A DNA stretch of 64,000 bases from Diadema setosum (Eukaryota > Echinodermata > Echinoidea > Diadematoida > Diadematidae). The stretch lies in the NCBI RefSeq assembly GCF_964275005.1, contig NC_092701.1, positions 6,802,715-6,866,714 on the forward strand, written 5' to 3'. Below are positions 11,585 through 24,010 of the stretch, in pieces. The position numbers and the translations under genes were made by a program. The stretch's first letter is position 1, and each line of letters opens with the position of its first letter. The notes beneath the pieces were generated by a model, which saw nothing but the letters and a program-made list of their open reading frames with translations, did not search any database and was not told the origin of the DNA.

Positions 11585-14580
11585 TTACGTCTATGTATTG
11601 CTTTGTGCTTATGTCGTGTGTAATAAATGTGGTAAAACTTTTATGTATAAGTCCAGGTTTGATGATGCTCCTTTTGAGAACTATTTTAAAGAACGAGAGA
11701 ATTTTAAGTGAAAATGCACCGTTTTATTCTCCTTGATTACCTTTCCCAAGATCACTGCAATGTCATGTGTATTTGTGTGAGAATGCATAAGTGTCGTCAG
11801 GCATAGCTAAAAGAAGATAGATAAGACAAAAACAGTTAACCATTTACCGAGTCAAGTTGTTCTACTTGATGACATGATTTTATTGAATCCTTCAACAATG
11901 ATATCTAACAACACCATAGATTGAACATGAATAATCATATGTTGATATAATATAAAAAAGACAAAGTCCATGGGATAAGGCGAACGTAATGAAAAACAAT
12001 TCCTTCTTTTGAAGAAGAGACATGGAACTATAACCACCATATTACCACCGACTACACACGTTTACATTTTATCACAGTAACAAACTACAAACACTGTCGA
12101 ATGTGTAGATATTGATGCTTCAATACACCGGCTCACATAGAAGGGCGATGAAGATCCATGCAAAATGTGTTAACACCACATCCGTGCAGTTAGCATAGAG
12201 TCCACTTTCAAACTATCCTATATCACATACACTGATAAATCTGAAATTCGATAATCTAGAAAATCGAGTGTATAAACAGTTGTAACGTAAGGTAACCGTT
12301 CTCTCTTAATGGTATATAGGTAACTATATTCTACGTGATGCAATTTGGTCACACGAATACATGATTTGGTAAACATAATAGATTCCGAATAAAGTTGCTG
12401 GCACAATAAACAAGGGGAAAGATTGAAAACTTCTGCTCAAGTAGTGAAAGACCAAAGGATGATAATATAGACACACAAAATCAGTGAAAGAGTCAGAAAT
12501 TCGATTGCACTTTTTCATTCAGTATTACATCGACTGCAACAATTGGATTGTGGAAATAAATAGCGCGATTATTTACAGTTGAAATATCTTCAAAGTAAAT
12601 CAGGCATAACGATTAATAATAAAAAAAAGACTTCACTTAGCCTTTGTGCAGTACATTGTATTCATAAAAGACAGAAGTAATGTAATATCTTGACCTTATG
12701 AGAATCAACACCACTGTTATGTCATGATCATTACTATTCTTGAAACGTTCACAATCTTAGTCACGTGTGCATGCACATATACTGGAAACGTGTATTCAAC
12801 GCTCCGAAGTATTAGAGCTACATGAATTGATTATGAATCGCACACCACTCACTTGTTATTCTTAGTGCTTTTTTGTTTCGATGCTTATAGATTTCAAATG
12901 TTGCCAATATACGTTTTGAAAAAATTGTCCTCACTGTCGTGAGGAAATGTCTGCAGTACTGGACATCGACTGCGGTGGGGTTTGGCAAGTATCATAATAT
13001 ATTTTCTTTAGATATTTTTTTAGTTTATACTTTCAAGTCTTCGCGTAATCTTTGGGTTCCTAGTTCTAAAAATAACGACAAAGGTTGTCCAAGTTGATTC
13101 CTGCTGGCACGAGAGATGAGGAAGTAACCCAAAAGATAAACTTTCCCTGACGATTGGACTTCCACATGACGTTGGCATCGCGATCAAATTTCTTTCTCAA
13201 AGTGTCATTCAAAATTTGCACAATACCACCACGAAGTCAATTTTTACCCATTCTCGTATAGAAATAATCCCTGGTTTCTTATTCTTTTCTGAAGACGAAA
13301 TGGTTAAAAGCTTTACGTTAATCAACAAACATTCCTGAGTTTTAGATCATTGGTATAAGAAAAACATCTTTCCATCCTTGATATGCCTATGCACCGCAAA
13401 ACAAACTTTCACAATTTTTCATGAATGTGAATAATGTTCAGTATTGTTATCTCCTTTACTCTATTTTACCTTTGGCTGCGTTTGATTCTACACCAAACCA
13501 CTGTGTCTTAAAGAATTCAGATACTGTCTCGTCGACAACTGGAATAATACGCTTGATTGTATGATGACGTCCCAAAATCTGTACGTATACATAATCTTGA
13601 TTATACAATCATGATAATGTTAACAGTACGTGCGCACACGTTTCCCTATTGTACCACTGGGCAGTGCACGTCTCGAAGAAATAACTTTCCGAGAATCGAC
13701 CAAAACATGACGCGCACACGAAACCATCGGCCATTCGGCGGTTGCTGTTTGGTGAACATCATGCTCTCCATGCATCTGTTTGCAAACCTTCCAAAACTTC
13801 TATTTTCTTTCATGTGAGCCTTGTGAGGAAACCCATCAACATTTGGTTCGAACAAGAGGGTTCGATGGAGTGTGGAATAAGCCATTTCACAGTTATAATC
13901 TGCTGAGCATGTGCAGATATAGGTCATCGCAGACCTCTTAAAATTGACTTGTGAGCATTTAAAAACTGGATAGACCTTTATGCAAACACTATATCATGAA
14001 TATTCATGAACGAATCAGGCGCACATTGGAATGTTCAGGTGAATTTGTGTCCTTTTCAACCAAATTTTCAAAAGACATTCATGCAGCACGTAGAGTAAAT
14101 GCAATCACCACTTTCTGCCTGGCTTTTTTTTTTCAATTGCATCTTCTGAAGATCATTCAGTGTTTTGTAAAATCTGTAGTTCCAGAGGTCATTGCCGACT
14201 ATAGTACTAACTGTGAACTGGCTTATTCCCTTGCGTTTTCTATCTTATATAAAATGCCTTCGTCAGTGAAGAGTATGCAATGTCAAAATTCAAGAAGTTC
14301 ATGGTAAGTGTCATATAGGGAAAAATTATATGTCGATTGATCCTCGTCAGCGCTGATTGCACCAATCCATGGGTCTCACCTGACGGCCCATGACCGTTGA
14401 AATTTCACTGAATATAACAACTGACGGAAATTCCCCGTTATTGTCTGTAATACAAGCCATTCTGTTTATTTGCCGGGTATTATCAGCATCTATATATCTA
14501 TATGAGCTACATTTTTTCCCTTACTATACTTTTCTGAAGATGCATCAAGAGCTGGCAAACAGGAAGGACAAGTACAGTGC
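11422..14580. other. Intergenic downstream of the CAP gene
   Basis: Apart from the GT repeat at 11547 I see no repeat or coding structure. The stretch 11.8-13.9 kb is unusually free of simple repeats for this window and could hold regulatory or conserved noncoding sequence. Confidence 0.4.
11547..11583 (+). repeat. (GT)n microsatellite
   Basis: GT dinucleotides with one interruption. Confidence 0.85.
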
Positions 14581-14581
14581 A

Positions 14582-15000
14582 TCACACTGTGATATCACAG
14601 CAGTGTGATCACAGTGTGATCGTAGACTTCGAACAGTGTGTACAATGCTGTGGGGTTTTCTGTGCCAATCGCTGTAAAAGCACACAAAGGGTTACATGGA
14701 ATGAAGTATGTCGATAATGGTGAAAGGGCGAGCGCAGTGTCTTTACACGAAGTGACACATTTTCGCTAAAAGGAATCATAGTATGAACTCCTGTATCATA
14801 GTTTAAGATCACTCACTAAATCGAAGAATGTGACTGTGTCGACACTGTTCTCACACTGTGATACATACTGTAAAACACCACACTGTCATGACGTCATTAT
14901 ACTTCAAACGCGAGCGTCGTGTCAACTTTGGGCCATAATGACATCTAACTTGAATAGGAGTGTTTTTCACAGTGTGTCTACCTTCACACTGTGTTACACT
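14582..15000. repeat. Cluster of CACACTGTG / CACAGTGTG palindromic motifs
   Basis: At least nine copies of ACACTGTG or its complement lie in about 420 bases. Four are packed into 14582-14640, where TCACACTGTGA, GCAGTGTGA and TCACAGTGTGAT follow each other. More are near 14840-14890 and 14966-14998. The cluster lies within 0.5 kb downstream of the CAP stop codon, so it may be in the 3' untranslated region, where the copies could pair with each other, or it may be a decayed repeat. Confidence 0.6.
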
Positions 15001-15060
15001 ATCACTTCCGTGTTCGCGTAAAATATCTTCTATCCTATAATGTATAATATACACGCGCAT

Positions 15061-15215
15061 CTATTTCTTAGCTGCGAAGACGTTTTCCTCGAAACGTCGC
15101 TGGACGTTGCCCGGTGGTCGGAAGAAGGCTACGGTGAGGACTTTTCCTTCCTTGGTGATGGCCTTCCCGATACCGAACTCCTTACTTCCTTTCCACACCA
15201 TCTGTGTAAAGTGAC
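15061..15215 (-). CDS. CAP unit 3, last exon with stop
   Basis: Acceptor TTGCCAG/GTCA. It encodes GHFTQMVWKGSKEFGIGKA, then FFRPPGN and FEENVFAAKK, then TAG. The short basic end after ENV matches single-domain GAPR-1, which also stops shortly after that motif, so this is the true C-terminus. The 3' untranslated region continues toward lower coordinates; AATAAA on the minus strand at 14470-14465 is one possible polyadenylation signal. Confidence 0.9.
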
Positions 15216-18200
15216 CTGGCAAGAGAGGACACAAGTAAACACACAAACACAAAGTCAAATTCTTCTGCATGACCTAAGAAGAAAACTGATGCACAAATCG
15301 TTCAAATAAATCAACTCATATGACGAAAGAAAAAAATAGAAAAAAAATTACTTCGATTCACTAAATTTCCTTCATATGAGAGATAATCGAGATTTCAGAA
15401 GCATTCCTTGCAGCCATTTTCACCCACGTCATTTTTATCTAAAATTTCAATTTTCATGGTTGTGCGTTTTTACATAGATTATACATTTTCGTTTTCAAGC
15501 TTGGCCTTCACAGGAGTCAAATTGTCAAACGCAAATATCCAGCCTGACTGTATAATGCTTCATTCTAGTCTTTCTTTTCTTTTCTTTTCTTTCTTTTTTT
15601 TTTTTGGGGGGGGGGGTTAATTTATTGATTGGTTGTTGTTGGGTTTTTTTTCCACAAGCTTGTATCAAAAAAAAAAAAACTACTTACACCTGGTCTTTAT
15701 ACACTGTCAGCTTTGAGAGAAATAGAGGGAGATATTGATTTGTGTGTGTTTGTGTTTGTTTCTTGTGTGTGCATGTGTGTCTGTATATATGTATGTATGT
15801 AGCCTATGTATGTATGTATTTCTACCTGCACACTATATTATGTGTATCTGCATGTGTTATCATGAGTTCTCGGTCGTCTATACCTGCTCCAGAAGTGAAA
15901 CCTGGCTTCTTGAAGTCGTACTTCTCGACCTGTTTGTACCACATGTCGATGACCTCTTGACCTGTTGGATGAGTTGTGACGTAATAAGACAAGTGTAAAA
16001 AAAAATACAGAGAAATACATAGAAACATAATTATGTTTATACAGTGGACTGGCAAGGATGTGTTGGTTTAATGTTCCATGGGTAATCAAACGAACAAGTC
16101 GGCAACAAATGGATACCACAATTTGATTAAAATAAGCACTTCCGAAAGTAGTTATTCTTCTTCATCTGTGAAAACTTTTGATGCAATAGACATCCTTATA
16201 GATCGAGATATATAATTAGTATTATTTAATTATCGTGTATAGAAATTTAAGATGCTCGTCCAATAGGAGGAAAGAGAACAAATTCTAGTAAATTTCGACC
16301 AAAGACTTTCGAAAGAAAATGCGTATAGTCATTTCATGCTTTAGATCGAACAAAATTGCCAAAATCGATAATCATCCAAAGAAGATCTCAAATTTATTTT
16401 CCTTATGCAAAAACCAGTCCCCGTCATGACGTTTCCAGTTTAAGTAGCATAAACTGTGTCGTGCACCATTCAACGTTACCACCGCTGGTAGTACCTCCAT
16501 TTGAACGATTCTTTTTGTTTGGTGAGAAGAATGAGAACGCACCGTGTTCTCTTCTCAAGACTTCAGTTATATCGCAAGGATTCGAATGGATTTTAATGAT
16601 GCCATTATTGTCAGTATGATCATTTTTATCACCGTCATAATTCTTTCTCTGCCTTTCATTGCCTTTCTTCAGGTTTTAGACTCACCTGAAAACTCGGTGC
16701 TGGCGCTGTTGTAGTGCATGGCGATGTTCTCACCCACGTCCTGGCTGTTGCTGTTCCTGAACTCGTCCTTCTTGGCGAGCTCGGCAGCGAATTCCTGGGC
16801 GCGCCGCTCGAGCTCGCTCGAGGTCTCGACCTTGGCGACGTGGTGCCTGACGCGGATCTTGTTTAGCGCCTCCACGGTGTCGCGTTGGAACGACTTCAGG
16901 TCGGACGGCGAGATGTCCGCCTCTTCGAGTTTTACACGACCCATCTTGGGAAGGGAGAGGTGGGGAAAGGAAAGAGTGAAAAAAAAGACTGAGAAGGACG
17001 GAGGAGAACGAGAAATCGGATTTCAATCGGGAGTCTCGAGATCGAATCTCGCCAAGTACCTGCGTCCTTGGACAAGATGTTTTTACCCACCACGTCCCTC
17101 TCAACAAAGGTGTATTAAAGGTACCTGGCAACGCTGGCTCGGGTAATAACGATAATGGGAATACCCTCTGGTATAACAGTGTAAACACCGAAGAGGTTAC
17201 AGTAGATAAATAAAGAAGACCATGGTTGTTATCGTCATTATATAGGATAAGTGACAAAAAAAAAAGAAGGAAACCTCATACTATGCCAATGTTTACGTTA
17301 ATTGCATATAGAGGGGAACGTGTACTTGCACAGGAATGAATCATCTTGCAAGACATTTCCTTTTTTAACAGAGGTAGTATAGTTCTTCCCAACCAGAAAG
17401 ATTGCACGAGGGTTGCCCGACATAACATCAAATAGATCGTGTTAATTTGACTCCATGGCATTGAAATCATTGAGTACATACATTGTACATGTGTTTACGA
17501 ATGGAATATCTTTTAAAGAGGTTCTAAGGGAAAATATCCCTAAATTTGAATGCATCATTATATAGGTATATCCTGATTGCCATTTGAAAAAAACGAAAAT
17601 GAATTAGCAAGTGTTCCAGTAAAGAACAATGTCATTACGTGAGGTTGCCCAATGAAACAAGACTTCACTGACAAGCTTTTCGACATTCATAATCTTTTCT
17701 ACTCCCCTCATAATCATGGAAATGAAATAAGAACAAACAACAAAAAACAAATACAGATTCGATTCATGGCAACTCTTCTTTTCCCAAGATGTTAATTTAA
17801 TGATAACATTGTACATGCAGTAAGTTTGTCGATGTCGTAAATTTCGCACAGGATTAACTTTCAAGTAACCACGTAGTAATATCTAGTATCTTGTGTGCGA
17901 AAGCACATTTTTGTGGAGACCACCAGCTTACTTGGTCACTGCATTTCAAGCGTTTATTTCACGATCCCTCACGAGCAGTAAAAAGGGACTGAGATCCGCC
18001 GCGAGCAAAATGACACGGCGTCCACGAATCGAGCTAGACCCCTGGAAAGCTGGGCTCGACTCGTGACTCGTCGTGCTCCTCACCTTTCGGATGGTTTCGT
18101 TGACCTCTGCTGCCTTTGCCTCCCGACTCTGACCCGGCTCGTATTCCGTCGACCGCACAACGCGCGTGACCTGGGTTGTCTCCTTCGGCGGCGGCGGCGG

Positions 18201-21200
18201 TGGCAGGCGGCCGTCGTCGCGCGGGGCCACGTTCTCCTGGAAGTGGTCAATGACGTTGCCCGGTGGTCGGTATTGACCAACGATGATGACCTTGCCGTCG
18301 CGCGTGATAGCCTTCCCGATGCCGAACTCGTGGGATCCTTTCCACACCATCTGGGTGAAGTGACCTGAAGCGAACAACGGGGGGGGGGGGGGGGTATTGA
18401 TATAACCATCTCTGAATAATGATTACTCCTGGTTAGTACAGATGAATAATGTTAATAAGGTGGCTTGGTGTCACATGAAGTACAGATGGGATAACAGTAA
18501 GAGGTATTCGTATATGAAGTGATATGAATTTCACAGTCCAATATGCAAGGGGCAGAAAATAATGAAAAGGATGCACTGAACGTACCATGCACTAAAAAGG
18601 ACTTTGACCTCATTATCGTTAAGTCGTGATTTCAGAGCTACATTGAATCAATCTTCCATACACTATAGTAGCAGCCCTTGCCAATGTTTCCGATTTCCTT
18701 TTCGCCTTGCCCATCTTCTATGATTATTTTTCCCTTTATCCCTCCTTTCCTTCTTCATGTCTTCTCTTTCCCTTCTCTTTATTTCTTCCTTTTTCTTTTC
18801 TCCTCTTATATGTTTCGTAAGTCCTGCTTCTTCCCATTCACCGTTTTTTTTTATCATTTCACGTCTGTTATTTCAGCTCTCCGTCTTTACTTTCCTTTCC
18901 ACTTTTCTAGACTTTTCTTGTTCTTTTCTACCCTCTCTCCACATACGTCATCATTCCTAGATGTAAATTTCCAGTTCTTCCTGCATTGCGCTTGCTTTTA
19001 CTTTTAAATCACCATTCCTGCTAAAATGAGTATAGTTTACAAGCTTATACATTTGCGAGCATAATATTTCACAAATTTGGACTTGTAGGACATTTTCGTA
19101 AGTGGTTAAATTCGCACTCGAGAGCCACAGTGACAGAATGGAAATCAAGCATTATTCCATTCCCAGAAGTATACAGTGAATACATTTTTGACGACTATAC
19201 ATTGTATTTGTGATATGAGAAGTTATACATTTGAATGATGTTGCATTTGCTGATATCCATGGAGTATAAGAAGTGGAGTCTAACGTGACTTTTTTGGTGT
19301 GTACTAAATACATTACTGGAATGGATGTTTAGCTCTCCTTTTCCTTCACACAAATTTAACAAAGAGTTCTACTTTAGTCCATCAAAATTTTCATCTTCAG
19401 TTAATGCACATGTTTGTGTAACACATCCTTTGCTGGAAACAATGTATCACATTAATAATCACGTGTAGCAAATTAATCCAATTCATTGAAAGGTTTATTA
19501 TACAAAGAAGAGTAAGTTTGGTGGTAATAATAAGGTAGATAATATATAGACATTTTGATTTTACCTTTCTCATCGCTTCTACCCTAAGTTAACTGAAATA
19601 TTCTCTTTCCTTATCATTTACCAGGGATTACAATTGATAATCAACTTCGGAAAAAATACCTGCGCCTTTGGTGAATCCAGGCTTCTTAAAATCGTAGTTG
19701 TGTATTTCGCTATACCAGTGATCTGCGGCCTCCTTACCTACACATAGGTAAAACACGTTCAAGGTACATCAATAGTAACATGCTGGATCATTTGAGAAAC
19801 CGTTTCAGCTTGCTGAGCTCTGAGCTTTACTGATGTTGAAACGGACAAAGCAGTTGGTTATGCAATAGTTTTGAAAGTCATGCTGTTACCATCAAGATAT
19901 CAGTACGATATGACAGAACATTTTCATTTTTTTTTTTGTTTCAAAGTCTTACCCGTCACCGTATTGTATTTTCGATTTTCCATTATTACACTGTTGTATT
20001 GATCTTGCATAACTACGTAAAAATAATGATCAACGTACTGCCCTTTTGTAGAGTGTTTTTAAAAAACAGATTGGGTTACAGATACAAGCGTATTAAGACC
20101 AAGACTCCCGCCAAGACTATCACTATCATTGTAGTATTTATCATTAAGATTATGATTGCCAATATACCCGTTTTCTTATTTTCATTATCATTATGATTAT
20201 TATTTTATCATTATACCAATTACTCTTGTCATTATCATCACCATACTTTTTATTATCATCACCGTTACTGGAACTATCACTGCCATCATTTTCGCAGTGA
20301 TTTTCGTCATCAACTTTAGTAAATACTTGAGAGTATATGGACGGCGTCATTACCAGAGTATTCTGTCGAGAGACTGGAGTAGTGCATGGCCACGTTCTCT
20401 CCGATGTCATTCGACTTGCTGTGCTCAAAGAGGTCGTGCTTGGCCAGATGCTTCGCCCACTTTCGCGCCCTCTTGGTGAGCTCACGTGACTGTTCTAATG
20501 GTTTCGCCCCATGGTGGCGCCGCACGTCGTTATGCGCTTCCAGCGCCTCCTTGGCGAACGCCTTCTGATCGGAGCGGGAGACTTTGGGACGGCGGCTCGA
20601 TTTGTCCTTCGATTTCTTCCTGAAAATTCCCTGGGATGATAGACATCATCGGAGAGTATATAAATCTTTCATGATAAATGATATTATATAGCCAAGCAAC
20701 ACACCAACTGTTCCGTTGCTATTGCCGCTTTGCAAGACCTTTCATAGTATGTAGAGTCCAGATAATAGCGTTTCAAAATTTGGATGCTCTAAGGCTGCTT
20801 TCACATAGAAGTATTCGGTATTCGCTATTCGCTATTCGCTATTTGCTATTCGCTATTCGAGCACCGAATACACCATCACCCGCACCGTCAACTCACCATC
20901 CCATGTAGTGAGGATTTCTTCCTCCTACATCGCAGCAAATCTTATTAACAATTTCTAAACTGCATCAGAATGTCGGTCTACATGTTTATTTTTGCTAAAG
21001 GGCAAATCCAGACCAAAATTGTCATTATTTCATAAACGAGAGACGGTATACGCTGCAAGAAAATCGAACAAGTTCGATTCCCACTTTGCTATACTATTCG
21101 CAGCTATTCGGTACTTTCGAATAGTGCCCTCCTATGTGAACCGGTGTGAGGAAATCCTATCGTTCGATTCAAGCTATTCGCGTGCCCTCGAAAAACGAGC

Positions 21201-21973
21201 CCGAATACCCGAATAGTATACTTCTATGTGAACGCAGCCTGAGGGGGTGTTGCAAGAAAGTTGCAATTAATTGCAACTCGACTTTCTTGCAACACCCCTT
21301 AGTCATAAAATTAAGCTTAATAGTTCTTTTCAGTAGCATTTTTAGATATGATGAAGTAATGAAATAAAAATCTTCTTGAAGCTAACAGAAAGTACTAAAA
21401 GAAAAATGTAGACATGCTTACAGAATACAAGGACATAATTTTTTTATCAGCCCATGCACCTTTTTCTTTCCCTCTTCGTCGCTGCTGCTGCTGCTACTGC
21501 TGCTGCTACTGCTCGAAGAGCTCGTGGAACCCCGTCGTCCCCTGCTGGAGCGATGTTTCTTCTTCTCCTCCTTCTTCTTCCCTGCCTTTTCCGCCTTCCC
21601 GGCCAGTGGCGGGAACACGTTTTCGGGAAAATTGCCCATCATGTTCCCGGGGGGCTTGTAGTTCCCGACGATGATGACCTTTCCGTCGCTCGTAATGGCC
21701 TTACCGATGCCAAATTCCCTGCTCGCCTTCCAGACGACTTGAGAAAAATGACCTGTGCACAGAATCAGAAGGATTGTGTTAAGCTCACTCTGTCTTTAAC
21801 TCACGATGTGGTTTTATCAGAATGTCATAACTGTCGTTTATACTCACATGCACATGTCAATGTATAATTTGGTGCATGGTTATAGGTTTATAGAAAGATT
21901 TATAGGTTTATGAAAAAATATAGAATAGTACGGCAAGTCCCTGTCATCAACTTGTCTCACACAAACGTACATG

Positions 21974-22005
<32 letters not shown>

Positions 22006-23949
22006 CACACACACACACACACAATATTATAAGGAAAAGAAAAAAAAAATCTTTCACATTGCTTACCGGTTCCCTGCCTGAATCCAGGATTGCCGTAATC
22101 ATACTTGCTGGATTCTTGGTACCAAAGTTCTGTTGCATCATTTCCTATAGCATGAAAAGATAGATTTGTAGTACACAATTATGCAAGCACGAGAAATTCA
22201 TCCTCGAATATGTTTTCGAAACAGATCTCACCTTGTGTCCAATATCTTCATGTCTCTAATCAAAAACATGGGAGAAAAGAATCTGGTACAGACACTTTAT
22301 CAGAAGGCGCGAATCAACATAATTAAAAAAAAAATCACAGTATGAAAAAGGAATATCCTTTATGTTGAAATCTAACGCCAATTCATGATTATTAGACACA
22401 TGCACACAAAATGCCAATTCAGTGGGACCAGAATTTAAAATGAAAGACAGATAGCACATGACTTGGACTCACTCTCTCTTGTAAAGGCCTACACAGATGA
22501 ACCTTCGCCTTTGTGTGAAAGTGAATACGTCTTCGTATAGTTCTTGTTGATGATGATTTTCTTTTTTCCACTGTAAATTTTATGAAGGCAAACGGCGACT
22601 GCGGACCACTTGAATTCTTCAAAATTTCAATCATAGAGTATGGAGGTTTGGCCTGCGTTTTGTGCTATGTAAGTATTATTGAAGCTCACTGACTTTGGAA
22701 TTGTGCGTCAAGGACTCGTGACAATTTTAATGTTCTCTTCTTTTTTTTCTCATTCTATCTAAAATGTGTAGCAACTGCTTGCTGTTAACTGTTTGTTAAC
22801 GAAACAAGACGGTCGTTACACGTCTATGTTAACGCGGCCTGTGATTACGTGCTTGTGACATAATAGTTATATATATATAATGATTATATATACTCGTCTT
22901 TCTACATCTATCGCCGCCCACTATCTTTATATCAAACTGTTTCTTTAACGACACTAGCTACAGCAATGGTGATCCAAGATAGTACATGTACCCTAAAATT
23001 GGCCTCCTTCGTATAGGCCACATTTTAGTGGCAGGACAAGCTCTGCGACTGTGCTCTTTCTGAGCTGAGACGCCGTACGTGACAAAGAGCTATCCCTGTT
23101 TGTCTCTTTCTACTTTACCTCCATAATCTACCTGTTTTTATCGATCTTAACTTTACGACCTCGTAATAATGATACAATTACATTCCTTTGATGATTTTTG
23201 TCACGATATGACACGCCTTATCATTATTTTGCTGTTTACCACATGGTTTCAGCCCGTTATATGGTTCGAAAAGAAAACAAACGCCCAAATATATTTCATA
23301 TTTCCCATGACCGCAACTCAATTCATCAAAGTTAACAGTTATATTCTTAATAAAATGTCAGTGGTTGGGTTTTTTTTTCATAGTTTAGTTTGAACATTTT
23401 ATCGCCCCTTAAGCCCTTTCAGCCCTCACTTCATTTTAAGTTAGTCGTGCGCAGTGCCGTTTATGTTTTTTCTGCTGGCGTTGCTCAAAACAGTTTGATT
23501 CATATATAATTGAATATATTGTTGTTTTTACATACAATGGTTCTTAATGCTGTAATCACAATTATTATTCAACATTATTCATACCAACATTACGTGAGTC
23601 ACAGGAGGATGGTTTAGGGGCTGTAATTTATTCCTGCTGACTCCACTGGCTATCATGTGTTCTCTATATCCAAGACAATTCCCTAACGCCACGCCAAAGA
23701 TTGCGTGACTCACATGGGATGCGGAAACGGACATAAAATCGTCCTGTGCAAGTGACTGCTGTCATAACTAAAATTCTGAGGGATATAGAAAGCAGAGACG
23801 GAAGAAGAGGAGGAATACAGAAGAGATACGAGGTGGAAGAAGCTGCATGGTGACGAAGGAGAATGATGATGACGAAGAAAGATGACTTTGACGACGATGA
23901 CGACGATGACGACGATGATGATGGTGGTGATGATGTGAGATGATGGTTG

Positions 23950-24010
<61 letters not shown>

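Noticed and set aside
16718..17257. Long frames on both strands overlapping CAP unit 3's first exon
   Set aside because: Antisense or wrong-frame shadows made possible by the GC-rich exon. Only one frame matches CAP and uses the splice sites.
18063..18409. Arg-rich and Pro-rich frames over CAP unit 2's third exon
   Set aside because: Shadows of the GC-rich exon in other frames; they lack any CAP or other motif.
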